Shown piece after piece: positions 41,830 through 51,447 of a DNA stretch of 64,000 nt. The stretch's first letter is position 1. Each line of letters begins with the position of its first letter. Under the pieces are notes generated by a model. That model did no database searches, was not told the origin of the DNA, and saw only the letters and a list, made by a program, of their open reading frames with translations. A program made the position numbers and the translations under genes. Source of the DNA: Mycobacterium sp. WUMAC-067 (lineage in GTDB: Bacteria; Actinomycetota; Actinomycetes; Mycobacteriales; Mycobacteriaceae); assembly GCF_020217485.1 (NCBI RefSeq), contig NZ_JAEKMI010000013.1, positions 62,001 through 126,000 on the forward strand, written 5' to 3'.

Positions 41830-42252
41830 TCAGCGCCGTACCACGGCCGTCGCGGTCAGCCGGTCCTGCAGCCCGCGGCCGTCCCAGTCGGTGAACAACG
41901 CCGGGACCACCGTGCCGACGAGGAGGCCGCGCACCACCGCGCGGCCGACGCCGACCATCCCGCGCCCGTCCACCGCCACCACCTGCAGACCCAGCGCCAG
42001 CTGGCCGGGCGTGAAGCCGAACAGTCGCACCGAGACCACGCCCAGCACAAACCAGATGACCAGCTCGGCGGTGGCCAGGGCCGCCTCGGGGAACCACCCG
42101 AACCGCATGGCCAGCGCCGCCAGACCCAAAGCGATCAGCCAGTCGATCGTCAGCGCGCCCAGCCGTCGCCCCATCCGCGCCAGCGAGCCCGGCCCGCTCT
42201 GGGGCAATCCCAGCTTTTCACCGGGGTATGCGGATCGCGATTCCGGCATCAT
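41830..42252 (-). CDS. RDD-family membrane protein (Rv2219A-like)
   Basis: A 140-residue RDD protein. ARMGRRLGALTIDWLIALGL carries the conserved Arg and Asp of the first helix. Two more helices follow (ALATAELVIWFVLGVVSVRL and VVRGLLVGTVVPALF), then the final DWDGRGLQDRLTATAVV, a typical RDD end. These proteins may be transporters or membrane chaperones; substrate unknown. One of two adjacent ATGs (42247-42252) is the start and gives the M. tuberculosis length. Divergent from glnA1. Confidence 0.88.
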   Translation of the reverse strand: MMPESRSAYPGEKLGLPQSGPGSLARMGRRLGALTIDWLIALGLAALAMRFGWFPEAALATAELVIWFVLGVVSVRLFGFTPGQLALGLQVVAVDGRGMVGVGRAVVRGLLVGTVVPALFTDWDGRGLQDRLTATAVVRR

Positions 42253-42406
42253 CGCCGCGGACCGGGGTCCGAATAAATCGACGGCCAGGTCCGATACGGC
42301 GGGCGGACGGTGCGCTCCGTCACCAGAAAAGATACGATCTTGCGATCCATGGCCCCACAATAGAACCGCCGCCAAAGCGGCCACTTTTTGCGTGTGGCAT
42401 GGTCAC

Positions 42407-42422
42407 GTAACGTGCGCGCAAC
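42407..42422 (+). promoter_or_regulatory. Possible GlnR box upstream of glnA1
   Basis: GTAAC-n6-GCAAC, close to the actinobacterial GlnR half-site pattern (GTnAC-n6-GnAAC), 74 bp before the glnA1 start. A second half-site pair was not found. Confidence 0.3.
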
Positions 42423-42495
42423 ATCGGGTTGACTGACGGGCAACATCTGCTCCCTAGCGTCAGGCCGCGGATCTCACCAAGTAAAGGAGCACTCT

Positions 42496-43932
42496 GTGAC
42501 GGAAAAGACGCCCGACGACGTCTTCAAACTCGCGAAGGACGAGAACGTCGAGTTTGTCGACGTGCGGTTCTGTGATTTGCCCGGCATCATGCAGCACTTC
42601 ACCATTCCGATTTCGTTTTTCGACGAGAGCGTTTTTGAGGACGGCTTGGCATTCGACGGCTCGTCGATTCGCGGATTCCAGTCCATTCACGAATCCGACA
42701 TGCTGCTCCTGCCCGACCCGGCGACGGCGCAGATCGACCTGTTCCGCGAAGCCAAGACGCTGAACCTGAACTTCTTCGTGCACGACCCCTTCACCCTCGA
42801 GCCGTACTCGCGCGACCCGCGCAACATCGCCCGTAAGGCCGAGAACTACCTGATCAGCACCGGCGTCGCCGACACCGCGTACTTCGGCGCCGAGGCCGAG
42901 TTCTACATCTTCGACTCGGTGAGCTTCGATTCGCGCACCAACGGCTCGTTCTACGAGATCGACGCGATCTCGGGGTGGTGGAACACCGGCTCGCCCAACG
43001 AGCTCGACGGCAGCCCCAACCGCGGCTACAAGGTCCGCCCCAAGGGTGGCTACTTCCCCGTCGCCCCCGTCGACCACTACGTCGACCTGCGCGACAAGAT
43101 GCTGTCCAACCTGATCACGGCCGGCTTCAGCCTGGAAAAGGGCCACCACGAGGTGGGCACCGGCGGCCAGGCCGAGATCAACTACAAGTTCAACACGCTG
43201 CTGCACGCGGCCGACGACATGATGCTCTACAAGTACATCGTCAAGAACACGGCCTGGCAGCACGGCAAGACCGTCACGTTCATGCCCAAGCCGCTGTTCG
43301 GTGACAACGGCTCCGGCATGCACACCCACCAGTCGCTGTGGAAGGACGGCAGCCCGCTGATGTACGACGAGACCGGGTACGCCGGCCTGTCGGACACCGC
43401 CCGCCACTACATCGGCGGCCTGCTGCACCACGCGCCGTCGCTGCTGGCGTTCACCAACCCCACGGTGAACTCCTACAAGCGTCTGGTGCCCGGCTACGAG
43501 GCCCCGATCAACCTGGTCTACAGCCAGCGCAACCGCTCGGCCTGTGTCCGGATCCCGATCACCGGCACCAACCCGAAGGCCAAGCGGCTCGAGTTCCGTT
43601 GCCCCGACTCGTCGGGCAACCCGTACCTGGCGTTCTCGGCCATGCTGATGGCCGGCCTGGACGGCATCAAGAACAAGATCGAGCCGCAGGCGCCGGTCGA
43701 CAAGGACCTCTACGAGCTGCCGCCCGAAGAGGCCGCCAACATCCCGCAGGCGCCCACGCAGCTGTCCGCGGTGATCGACCGGCTGGAGGAAGATCACGAA
43801 TACCTCACCGAGGGCGGCGTTTTCACGCCCGACCTCATCGAGACGTGGATCAACTTCAAGCGCGAGAACGAGATCCTGCCGGTCCAGATCCGGCCGCACC
43901 CCTACGAATTCGCGCTGTACTACGACGTTTAA
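42496..43932 (+). CDS. glnA1: Glutamine synthetase type I GlnA1
   Basis: A 478-residue GSI-beta enzyme making glutamine from glutamate, ammonia and ATP. Motifs: [57 protein letters not shown] and [12 protein letters not shown]. The regulatory tyrosine is in [12 protein letters not shown], the site adenylylated by GlnE, whose gene lies downstream on the other strand. GTG ([12 protein letters not shown]) with AAAGGAG upstream. Also exported in pathogenic mycobacteria, where it feeds poly-glutamate/glutamine synthesis. A strong hairpin follows. Confidence 0.97.
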   Translation: MTEKTPDDVFKLAKDENVEFVDVRFCDLPGIMQHFTIPISFFDESVFEDGLAFDGSSIRGFQSIHESDMLLLPDPATAQIDLFREAKTLNLNFFVHDPFTLEPYSRDPRNIARKAENYLISTGVADTAYFGAEAEFYIFDSVSFDSRTNGSFYEIDAISGWWNTGSPNELDGSPNRGYKVRPKGGYFPVAPVDHYVDLRDKMLSNLITAGFSLEKGHHEVGTGGQAEINYKFNTLLHAADDMMLYKYIVKNTAWQHGKTVTFMPKPLFGDNGSGMHTHQSLWKDGSPLMYDETGYAGLSDTARHYIGGLLHHAPSLLAFTNPTVNSYKRLVPGYEAPINLVYSQRNRSACVRIPITGTNPKAKRLEFRCPDSSGNPYLAFSAMLMAGLDGIKNKIEPQAPVDKDLYELPPEEAANIPQAPTQLSAVIDRLEEDHEYLTEGGVFTPDLIETWINFKRENEILPVQIRPHPYEFALYYDV

Positions 43933-43952
43933 GGACGTCTGAGTCGGCTTGA

Positions 43953-43992
43953 CGAAACCACCCGCGCGGCGCTCGCCTCGCGGGTGGTTTCG
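43953..43992 (+). terminator. Hairpin terminator of glnA1
   Basis: CGAAACCACCCGCG (43953-43966) pairs perfectly over 14 bp with 43979-43992, loop 12, starting 20 bases after the TAA. The 3' arm ends GGTTTCG, giving a short T-run. Confidence 0.75.
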
Positions 43993-44038
43993 CGTTCAGC
44001 CGCCGGAACCTGCCCCTTGGGCGCCCGCTGGACTTTCC

Positions 44039-44671
44039 CTATTTGGCGTCGGTGACGACGACGACCTGACGGATGAACGTGTCATCCACGGCGGCGTGGA
44101 GGAGAAAGTCGGCGACGTTTCCCCGAGAGGTTGAGGGGAGAATCGGCAACGTCGTGACGTCGTCGAGCGCCATCGCGGTGTAGCGGCCGCCGACCCCGTC
44201 GTTCAAGGCCCCGGGATATTCGAGGGTCCATTTCAGGCCGCTGGCTTTCAAGAGCACTTCGGACGCCGCTTTGTCTTCGTACTTCTTGCGCAGCGCCGTG
44301 CGAAATATCAGGCCGGCGAGAAACGATGCCTTGGCGAGGGAGTCGCCGACTCCGAATGCCGACACGATCACAAACCTGTCAACACCCGATGTTTTGGCGG
44401 ACGCGATGACGGCGCGGACAGTGTCCGTGATCAGCGTCGGCGTTTTGCGGACGTTTTTGACTCCGAGTGCGCTGATGACCGCGTGGTGCCCTCGGGCTGC
44501 CGTGGCGATGTCGGCGGCGTCGGTGACGTCGCCGCCGACGATGTGGGCGCGCGGGTCAACGGTGGCGTCGGCCCGCCGAACGAGGGCGGTGACCTGGTGA
44601 CCCTGGTCGAGCGCCTTTTTGACGAAGAGGCGGCCAGTGCGGCCGGTTGCTCCAAGGACAAGAAACTTCAC
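44039..44671 (-). CDS. NmrA/NAD(P)-binding atypical SDR
   Basis: A 210-residue Rossmann protein: MKFLVLGATGRTGRLFVKKA gives the NADP loop GATGRTG. VTALVRRADATVD, GHHAVISALGV, RFVIVSAFGVGDS and LKWTLEYPGAL are typical of the NmrA/YtfG-like group, which lacks the canonical YxxxK. Such proteins are quinone reductases or redox sensors. It is divergent from a MarR regulator 340 bp away, a common arrangement for quinone or electrophile stress genes. Inserted between glnA1 and glnE relative to M. tuberculosis. GTG start; ribosome site is weak. Confidence 0.85.
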   Translation of the reverse strand: MKFLVLGATGRTGRLFVKKALDQGHQVTALVRRADATVDPRAHIVGGDVTDAADIATAARGHHAVISALGVKNVRKTPTLITDTVRAVIASAKTSGVDRFVIVSAFGVGDSLAKASFLAGLIFRTALRKKYEDKAASEVLLKASGLKWTLEYPGALNDGVGGRYTAMALDDVTTLPILPSTSRGNVADFLLHAAVDDTFIRQVVVVTDAK

Positions 44672-44773
44672 AATATTTCGCTTTCTCTAGAACGGGTGAA
44701 ACGGATGAACGGGCGTGATGGTGAGCGGGGTCCGCATCGCGGACCACCCGTCCATCGCCGCTATATCGTCAGG

Positions 44774-44819
44774 AACATTGACTATCATGGTCCGTGTTTC
44801 TGACTAATGTCAAGTGTTC
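44774..44819. promoter_or_regulatory. Promoter/operator in the 340-bp gap between the NmrA-like and MarR genes
   Basis: On the minus strand TTGACA (44808-44813) and CATGAT (44784-44789), spaced 18, form a good promoter toward the NmrA-like gene. TGACTAATGTCA (44801-44812) is a palindrome over the -35. Wider arms AACATTGAC (44774-44782) and GTCAAGTGTT (44810-44819) also match with one gap. The remainder of 44672-45012 shows no gene. Confidence 0.4.
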
Positions 44820-45012
44820 ATAACAGTGTTGGCCCCCACTGACGTCTATGATGGTCATTGATGTTTACTACCCTGATGGTTGGTCGGAGGCCGTGCGTGC
44901 ATCAGCAGCGGGTGCGAAGTCACCCACCGGACGCGGGGTGCCGGGACGCAGTAGCGGTGGACGTAAGGTGTGAATTTCGTTGGACCACGTGGGCGATGGA
45001 GCCGAGGGCGGC

Positions 45013-45456
45013 ATGAACGACGAGCAGCGGATTGACCTAGGGGTGTCGTTGTTCATCCCGTACCGGTACACCGAAGACCGGATTTTCCGGGCGCTCCAGG
45101 ATGCCGGATTCGACGACTGGACCCTGGCCCAGTGCCGCGTGTTTCAACGCATCGCCCCGGACGGTTCGCGCCTCACAGACCTCGCCGAACAGGCGCAAAT
45201 GAGCAAGCAGAGCGCGGGCGTGCTGGTCGATCAACTCGAACGTTTGGGCTATGTCCGCCGGGTCCCCGACCCCGCGGATGGCCGCGCCCGATTGATCGTG
45301 ATCGAGCGACGTGGCCGGCGCGCGATCGAGGTAGTCACGGCGACACTCGACAAGATCCACGCGGAGTGGAAGGCCTACCTGGGTACCCGCAACTTCACAC
45401 TGCTGCAACAGATCTTGGATCAGCTCCGCGAAATCACCGACCCCTACGCGCGGTAA
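45013..45456 (+). CDS. MarR-family transcriptional regulator
   Basis: A 147-residue winged-helix regulator. SRLTDLAEQAQMSKQSAGVLVDQLERLG is the recognition helix-turn-helix, and YVRRVPDPADGRARLIVIERRG is the wing, both diagnostic. ATG chosen with GAGGG upstream; a TTG at 44980 is less likely. It is divergent from the NmrA-like gene and ends 14 bp from the convergent F420-type oxidoreductase gene. It probably represses the divergent gene and possibly itself; an effector such as a phenolic or quinone is inferred from the family only. Confidence 0.9.
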   Translation: MNDEQRIDLGVSLFIPYRYTEDRIFRALQDAGFDDWTLAQCRVFQRIAPDGSRLTDLAEQAQMSKQSAGVLVDQLERLGYVRRVPDPADGRARLIVIERRGRRAIEVVTATLDKIHAEWKAYLGTRNFTLLQQILDQLREITDPYAR

Positions 45457-45470
45457 AGCCGCCGTGTCTC

Positions 45471-46331
45471 CTACCCGTCGAGCGACAGATCCTTGCGGAA
45501 GCGTTGCATGCCGTCGATCTTGTCGTCCAGGCCGGCGTCGGGCCCGGCATAGAACATCCACGGCATCGTGATAATGCCGGTGATGCCGCCGGCCTCCGCG
45601 CGCTGATAGTCGGCGGTCGTGAACGCGTCGGTGAGCGGGGTGAGAACGGTGAAATCGTCCGTGGACAAACCGTTTTCGGCCCGCATCTCCCGCAGCCGGC
45701 CGATGGCGTCGAGGGCCCGCTCGGTGTTGATCAAGTCCCCGATCCAGCCGTCGTTGCGGGCGGCGCGGCGCAGCGCGATATCGGACAGTCCGCCGACATA
45801 CACGGGGATGGGCGGCGGGGTGGGCTGCATCTCGAGGCGCGGCGCGGAATAGAACTCGCCCTCGAACTCCGTCCAGCCCGGCGACCACAGCGCCCGCATC
45901 AGCTCGATGATTTCATCGGTGCGCTTGCCGCGGGCCTCGAATCGCTCACCCATCAGCGCGAATTCCTCGCGGCACCAGCCCACGCCGATACCCAGCTCCA
46001 CCCGGCCCGACGCCAGAACCGCCGCGGTACCAATGGCTTTGGCCGCCGAATACGGGTTGCGCATCGCGGGGATGTAGACGGTGTTGACGAACCGCAGCCG
46101 CGTGGTGACCTGGGCGAGCGCACCGACGAGCACCCAGGGGTCCGGCCAGTCGGTGAAGGGCTGCCAGCGCCGCTGGCCGTCCTTGGTGTACGGGTACGGC
46201 GTGTCCAGGGTCTCCAAATTGACGACGTGGTCGGGGATGCCGATCCCGTCGTAGCCGAGTTCGTCGGCCGCCTTGGCGAGCTCGATGATCTCGCGGGTGT
46301 TCAGGAAGGCGCTGCTGATGTAGAACTTCAC
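45471..46331 (-). CDS. LLM-class F420-dependent oxidoreductase
   Basis: A 286-residue luciferase-like TIM-barrel protein. It starts [20 protein letters not shown] and has GYDGIGIPDHVVNLETL, RLRFVNTVYIPAMRNP, SGRVELGIGVGWCREEF and PIPVYVGGLSDIALRRAAR, all typical of the F420-dependent TIGR03619-like group common in mycobacteria. It probably transfers hydride from F420H2 to an unknown organic substrate. GTG overlaps the stop of the thioesterase gene (GTGA), so both are cotranslated with glnE upstream. Part of the glnA1-glnE insertion. Confidence 0.88.
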   Translation of the reverse strand: MKFYISSAFLNTREIIELAKAADELGYDGIGIPDHVVNLETLDTPYPYTKDGQRRWQPFTDWPDPWVLVGALAQVTTRLRFVNTVYIPAMRNPYSAAKAIGTAAVLASGRVELGIGVGWCREEFALMGERFEARGKRTDEIIELMRALWSPGWTEFEGEFYSAPRLEMQPTPPPIPVYVGGLSDIALRRAARNDGWIGDLINTERALDAIGRLREMRAENGLSTDDFTVLTPLTDAFTTADYQRAEAGGITGIITMPWMFYAGPDAGLDDKIDGMQRFRKDLSLDG

Positions 46332-46972
46332 TGCGCCTCCTGCGCCCAGGCCGGCTCGATGAAGACGCCATCGGCCTCGACGGTGACGCCGGCGGCATCC
46401 GAAATGGTGCCGCGCGCAAAGACTTTGCGGCCCTGCTTGCCGTCGACCCACGCATCGCAACGAAGCGGGCCCAGCGGGGTGCCGCGCAGATACTTGACGG
46501 TGATGGTCCCGGTGAACCGCGCCTTGGACAAGCCCTCGCTGGCCGCCTCGCCGAGCATGTGGTCGAGCACCAGGGCGCTGACGCCGCCGTGCACCAGTTT
46601 CGGCGGTCCCTCGTAGGCCGAGCCCAGGACGAACTCGCTCCAGCAGCGCCCGTCGCCCTCGTGGTTCACCACGATCGGCGGGGCGATGGGGTTGCACACC
46701 CCGATCGCGGCGTTGCCCAACGGCAGCGGGCGGCCGTTGACGCGGTAGCTCACGCCCATCGCGCGGGTGCGTTGCCGCAACGACGCGGTGACGGCTTCGA
46801 TCGCCGAGCGCGCGTCGGCGACGACGTCGTCGCCGACCTCGGTCCGGATGGTCGCGTCGACGAGCTCGCGGACCGCATCGGCCAACGGGGCATACAGCGC
46901 GGTCACGCGATCGGCTTCCGTCGCGCTGAGCACCTCGAATGTGGCGTCCAACGCGCCGGCCTCCTGACTCAA
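46328..46972 (-). CDS. Hotdog-fold thioesterase (PaaI/THEM4-like)
   Basis: A 214-residue protein. The N-terminal half is helical; the C-terminal hotdog domain has [19 protein letters not shown], the HGG-x-D motif of the PaaI group, with [16 protein letters not shown] as the long strand pair. It likely hydrolyses an acyl-CoA; substrate unknown. Its TTG start overlaps the glnE stop (TTGA at 46969-46972) and GGAAG precedes it, so translation depends on glnE. It also overlaps the LLM gene downstream by four bases. Functional link to glutamine control is not obvious. Confidence 0.85.
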   Translation of the reverse strand: MSQEAGALDATFEVLSATEADRVTALYAPLADAVRELVDATIRTEVGDDVVADARSAIEAVTASLRQRTRAMGVSYRVNGRPLPLGNAAIGVCNPIAPPIVVNHEGDGRCWSEFVLGSAYEGPPKLVHGGVSALVLDHMLGEAASEGLSKARFTGTITVKYLRGTPLGPLRCDAWVDGKQGRKVFARGTISDAAGVTVEADGVFIEPAWAQEAQ

Positions 46973-49953
46973 CTTCCAAACACCTTGCGCACGACGGCTT
47001 TTGCGCGCCGCGTCACCCGTAAATAGTTGTCCAAGAACTCGCCGCCCTCGTCGGTCGGCCAGCCGGCGGCCACGGCGACCGCGTTCAGCTGGCGTCCGTG
47101 GCCCGGCAGCTGGTCGGTGGGCTTACCGCGGACGAGCACCAGCGCGTTGCGGGCCCGGGTGGCGGTCAGCCAGGCCTGCCGCAGCAGCTCCACCTCGTCG
47201 GCGGGAACCAGCTCGGCCGCGGCGATCGCATCCAGGCACTCCAGCGTCGACGTGGTGTGCAGCGCGGGGATCTCGTGGGCGTGCCGCAGCTGCAGCAGCT
47301 GCACGGTCCATTCGATGTCGGCCAGTCCCCCGCGGCCCAGCTTGGTGTGCGTGTTGGGGTCGGCGCCGCGCGGCAGCCGCTCGGCGTCGACGCGGGCCTT
47401 GATGCGGCGGATCTCGCGCATCGCCTCCGGCGACATCTCGTTGGGTGGATAGCGCGTCTTGTCGGCCATCAGCAGGAACCGCTGCCCCAGCTCCTCGTCG
47501 CCGGCGACCGCGTGCGCGCGCAGCAGCGCCTGGACCTCCCACGGCTGCGCCCACTGCCCGTAGTAGGCGGCGTAGGAGGCCAGGGTGCGCACCAGCGGGC
47601 CGTTGCGGCCCTCGGGCCGCAGGTTGGCGTCGACCTCCAGCGGCGGGTCGACGCTGGGGGTCCCCAGCAGGGTCCGGACCTGTTCGGCGACCGTCGTCGC
47701 CCAGCGCACGGCCACGGAATCCTCGACACCGGGCGCGGATTCGCACACGAACATCACGTCGGCGTCGGACCCGTAGCCCAGTTCGGCGCCGCCCAGCCTG
47801 CCCATGCCGATGACGGCGATGGCCGCCGGCGCCTTGCCGTTTTCGGGAAGGTTGGTCCGGATCATCGCGTCCAGCGCGGCCTGCAGCACCGCCACCCACA
47901 CCGACGTCAGCGCCTTGCACACGTCGACGACCTCGAGCATGCCGAGCAGGTCCGCCGACGCCACCCGGGCCAGCTCGCGACGCCGCAGGGTCCGCGCGCC
48001 CGCGATCGCCCGCACCGGGTCGGAGTAGCGGCTGGCCGAGGCGACCAGCGCGCGGGCCACCGAGGCCGGGTCGGTCTCCAGCAGTCGCGGCCCGGTCGCC
48101 CCGTCGCCGTAGTCCTGGATGACCCGGGGCGCGCGCATCAACAGGTCCGGCACGTACGCCGAGGTGCCCAGCACGTGCATGAGGCGCCGCGCGACGGCAG
48201 GCTGATCGCGCAGCGTGGCCAGATACCAGCTCTCCCCGGACAGCGCCTCGGACAGTCGCCGGTAGGCCAGCAGCCCGCCGTCGGGGTCGGGCGTGTACGA
48301 CATCCAGTTCAACAGCCTGGGCAGCAGCACCGACTGCACCCGGCCCCGCCGGCCGCTGAGGTTGACCAGCGCCGACATGTGCTTCAGCGCGGACTGCGGG
48401 CCCTCGTATCCCAGGGCGGCCAGCTGGCGCTCGGCGGCCTCGGAGGTCATGCCGTGCGCGATCTCCAGGCCGGCCGGGCCGATCGATTCCAGCAGCGGTT
48501 GGTAGAACAGCTTGGCGTGCAGCTGCGACACCCGCAGGTTCTGGTGCCGCAGCTCCTCGCGCAGCACCCCCGCCGCGTCGTGGCGGCCGTCGGGCCGGAT
48601 GTGGGCGGCCCGCGCCAGCCAGCGCACCGCCTCCTCGTCGTCGGGCTCGGGCAGCAGGTGGGTCCGCTTGAGCCGCTGCAGTTGCAGTCGGTGCTCGAGC
48701 AGCCGGAGGAACTCGTAGGAGGCGGTGAGGTTCGCCGCGTCCTCGCGTCCGATGTAGCCGCCGTGGCCCAGCGCGGCGAGCGCGTCCACCGTCGACGCCA
48801 CGTGCAGCGACTCGTCGCTGCGCCCGTGCACCAACTGCAGGAGCTGCACGGCGAATTCGACGTCGCGCAACCCGCCGCTGCCGAGCTTGATCTCGCGGCC
48901 GCGCACGTCGGCGGGCACCAGCTGTTCGACGCGGCGCCGCATCGCCTGCACTTCGACCACGAAGTCCTCACGCTCGCAGGCGACCCAGACCATCGGCATC
49001 AGCGCGGCCAGGTACCGCTGCCCCAGCTCCGCGTCGCCCACCGCCGCGCGCGCCTTCAGCAGCGCCTGGAATTCCCAGGTTTTCGCCCACCGCTGGTAAT
49101 AGGCGATGTGCGACTCGACGGTGCGGACCAGCTCGCCGCTGCGGCCCTCCGGCCGCAGCCCGGCGTCGACCTGAAAGAACGCCTCGGAGGCCAGCCGCAT
49201 CATCTCGCCGGCCACCCGGGTGGTGAGGGCGTCGGCGTGCTCGGCGACGAAGATGACGTCGACGTCGCTGACGTAGTTCAGTTCGCGGGCACCGCATTTG
49301 CCCATCGCGATGACCGCCAGCCGCGGCGGCGACTTGTCGCCGCACACGGTGCTCTCGGCCACCCGCAACGCGGCGGCCAGCGCGGCGTCGGCCAGGTCCG
49401 ACAGGTGGGCGGCCACGACGGTGAACGGCACCACCGGTTCGTCCTCGACCGTGGCGGCCAGGTCGAGGCCGGCCAGCACCAGCAGCTGATCGCGGTACAG
49501 GGTGCGCAGCCGCACCATCGCCGAACCGGGGTCGGCCAGCGCCTCCTCGACGCACGCGGTGAAGTTCGCGGACAGCTGGTCGTGGGTGGGCAGTGTGACG
49601 TTGCCGCGCAAGAGTTTCCAGGACTGCGGCTGGGCGATCAGGTGATCCCCGAGGGCCAGCGACGCGCCGAGCACACCGAACAGCCGCCCGCGCAGGGGGC
49701 GTTCGGCGAGCAGGGCGGCGTTGAGCTCGCTCCACCCGGCGTCGGGGTTCTCGGCCAGCCGAACCAGGGCGAGCAGGGCGGCGTCGGGGTCCGCGGCGCG
49801 CGACAGCGACCAGAGCAGGTCGACGTGGGCCTGGTCGTCATGGTCATGCCAGCCCAGCTGCGCTATGCGTTCGGCCGCTTGCGGATCGACCAACCCGAGC
49901 CGGCCGACGCTGGGCAGCCTGGGGCGCTGCGTCGCGGGTTTGGTCACGACCAC
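46969..49953 (-). CDS. glnE: Bifunctional glutamine synthetase adenylyltransferase/adenylyl-removing enzyme GlnE
   Basis: A 994-residue enzyme, same length as Rv2221c. Two nucleotidyltransferase domains are clear. The N-terminal one ([15 protein letters not shown]) would remove AMP from glutamine synthetase; the C-terminal one ([15 protein letters not shown]) would add it. Each is followed by its helical GlnD-like region ([38 protein letters not shown]). The target is the tyrosine of GlnA1 ([10 protein letters not shown]). GTG start ([17 protein letters not shown]). Its end overlaps the thioesterase start, an accessory coupling not present in M. tuberculosis as I know it. Confidence 0.97.
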   Translation of the reverse strand: MVVTKPATQRPRLPSVGRLGLVDPQAAERIAQLGWHDHDDQAHVDLLWSLSRAADPDAALLALVRLAENPDAGWSELNAALLAERPLRGRLFGVLGASLALGDHLIAQPQSWKLLRGNVTLPTHDQLSANFTACVEEALADPGSAMVRLRTLYRDQLLVLAGLDLAATVEDEPVVPFTVVAAHLSDLADAALAAALRVAESTVCGDKSPPRLAVIAMGKCGARELNYVSDVDVIFVAEHADALTTRVAGEMMRLASEAFFQVDAGLRPEGRSGELVRTVESHIAYYQRWAKTWEFQALLKARAAVGDAELGQRYLAALMPMVWVACEREDFVVEVQAMRRRVEQLVPADVRGREIKLGSGGLRDVEFAVQLLQLVHGRSDESLHVASTVDALAALGHGGYIGREDAANLTASYEFLRLLEHRLQLQRLKRTHLLPEPDDEEAVRWLARAAHIRPDGRHDAAGVLREELRHQNLRVSQLHAKLFYQPLLESIGPAGLEIAHGMTSEAAERQLAALGYEGPQSALKHMSALVNLSGRRGRVQSVLLPRLLNWMSYTPDPDGGLLAYRRLSEALSGESWYLATLRDQPAVARRLMHVLGTSAYVPDLLMRAPRVIQDYGDGATGPRLLETDPASVARALVASASRYSDPVRAIAGARTLRRRELARVASADLLGMLEVVDVCKALTSVWVAVLQAALDAMIRTNLPENGKAPAAIAVIGMGRLGGAELGYGSDADVMFVCESAPGVEDSVAVRWATTVAEQVRTLLGTPSVDPPLEVDANLRPEGRNGPLVRTLASYAAYYGQWAQPWEVQALLRAHAVAGDEELGQRFLLMADKTRYPPNEMSPEAMREIRRIKARVDAERLPRGADPNTHTKLGRGGLADIEWTVQLLQLRHAHEIPALHTTSTLECLDAIAAAELVPADEVELLRQAWLTATRARNALVLVRGKPTDQLPGHGRQLNAVAVAAGWPTDEGGEFLDNYLRVTRRAKAVVRKVFGS

Positions 49954-50014
49954 GACCGTATCGCAACCGGCCGATCTTCAGGCACGGGCGGCGCATCCCG
50001 AAACGGGAATCGCG

Positions 50015-51355
50015 CTACAGCGACAGGTAGGTATTCAGTTCGTACGGGGTGACGTGGCTGCGGTAGTTCGCCCACTCGGTGCGCTTGTTGCGCAGGAAGA
50101 AGTCAAACACGTGCTCCCCCAACGTTTCCGCGACCAGCTCGGAGGACTCCATGGCGCGAAGCGCGCTGTCCAGGCTGGTGGGCAGCTCGCGGTAACCCAT
50201 CGCCTGGCGCTCCGCGGGGGTCAGGTCCCACACGTTGTCCTCGGCCTGCGGCCCCAGCACGTAACCCTTCTCCACCCCGCGCAGCCCGGCGGCCAGCAGC
50301 ACGGCGAACGTCAGGTACGGGTTGCAGGCCGAGTCGGGGCTGCGGACCTCGACGCGCCGCGACGACGTCTTGTGCGGGGTGTACATGGGCACCCGCACCA
50401 GCGCGGAGCGGTTGGCCGCCCCCCACGACGCGGCGGTCGGCGCCTCGCCGCCCCCCACCAGACGCTTGTAGGAGTTGACCCATTGGTTGGTGACGGCGCT
50501 GATCTCCGAGGCGTGCTCGAGGATCCCGGCGATGAAGGACTTGCCCACATCGGAGAGCTGCAGCGGGTCGTCCGGGCTGTGGAACGCGTTGACGTCGCCC
50601 TCGAACAGGCTCATGTGGGTGTGCATCGCGGAGCCGGGGTGCTGCCCGAACGGCTTGGGCATGAACGACGCACGGGCGCCGTTGTCGATCGCCACTTCCT
50701 TGATGACGTAACGGAACGTCATCACGTTGTCGGCCATCGACAGGGCGTCGGCGAAGCGCAGGTCGATCTCCTGCTGGCCCGGCGCGCCCTCGTGGTGGCT
50801 GAACTCCACCGAGATGCCCATGAACTCCAGCGCCTCGATCGCGTGGCGGCGGAAGTTCGAGGCGGAGTCGTGGACCGCCTGATCGAAGTAGCCGGCGTTG
50901 TCGACCGGAACCGGCGGCGTCCCGTCGTCGGCGCCGGGCTTGAGCAGGAAGAATTCGATCTCGGGATGCACGTAGCAAGAGAAGCCCAGGTCGTTGGCCT
51001 TCTGCAGCTGACGGCGCAGCACGTGCCGCGGGTCCGCCCAGGACGGCGAGCCGTCCGGCATGGTGATGTCGCAGAACATCCGCGCCGAGTGGTGGTGGCC
51101 GCTGGGCGAGGCCCACGGCAGCACCTGGAAGGTGGACGGGTCGGGGTTGGCGACGGTGTCGGATTCGGAGACCCGCGAGAAGCCCTCGATCGAGGATCCG
51201 TCGAAGCCGATGCCCTCCTCGAAGGCGCCTTCGAGTTCGGCCGGGGCGATCGCGACCGACTTGAGGAAGCCGAGCACATCGGTGAACCACAGCCGAACGA
51301 AGCGGATGTCTCGTTCCTCGAGCGTGCGCAGCACGAATTCCTTCTGGCGATCCAT
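50015..51355 (-). CDS. glnA2: Glutamine synthetase GlnA2
   Basis: A 446-residue GSI-alpha-type synthetase, the length of Rv2222c. Motifs GIGFDGSSIEGFSRVSESD, HPEIEFFLLKPG, EFSHHEGAPGQQEIDL, MPKPFGQHPGSAMHTHMS and NRSALVRVPMYTPHK are intact. The adenylylation loop of GlnA1 is replaced by EDNVWDLTPAERQAMG, with Trp at the tyrosine position, so control by GlnE is not expected. ATG (MDRQKEFVLRTLEERDIRF) follows a TACTGT hexamer by seven bases. Lies 61 bp after glnE on the same strand. Confidence 0.96.
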   Translation of the reverse strand: MDRQKEFVLRTLEERDIRFVRLWFTDVLGFLKSVAIAPAELEGAFEEGIGFDGSSIEGFSRVSESDTVANPDPSTFQVLPWASPSGHHHSARMFCDITMPDGSPSWADPRHVLRRQLQKANDLGFSCYVHPEIEFFLLKPGADDGTPPVPVDNAGYFDQAVHDSASNFRRHAIEALEFMGISVEFSHHEGAPGQQEIDLRFADALSMADNVMTFRYVIKEVAIDNGARASFMPKPFGQHPGSAMHTHMSLFEGDVNAFHSPDDPLQLSDVGKSFIAGILEHASEISAVTNQWVNSYKRLVGGGEAPTAASWGAANRSALVRVPMYTPHKTSSRRVEVRSPDSACNPYLTFAVLLAAGLRGVEKGYVLGPQAEDNVWDLTPAERQAMGYRELPTSLDSALRAMESSELVAETLGEHVFDFFLRNKRTEWANYRSHVTPYELNTYLSL

Positions 51356-51362
51356 AACTCGA

Positions 51363-51368
51363 ACAGTA
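51363..51368 (-). promoter_or_regulatory. Candidate leaderless -10 for glnA2
   Basis: TACTGT on the minus strand, seven bases before the glnA2 ATG; no Shine-Dalgarno. Confidence 0.4.
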
Positions 51369-51447
51369 TGCAACGGCTGTTAAATCTGCGTTACCGATGC
51401 CCGCTCAGAACCGTTGCGATGGCCGCGGTGGGGCCGTCGCTCGCTGG

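Noticed and set aside
47098..50052. 984-codon open frame antisense to glnE
   Set aside because: Composition is typical of antisense third-position bias (Arg/Gly/Gln/His-rich, no motif); glnE motifs are complete on the minus strand.
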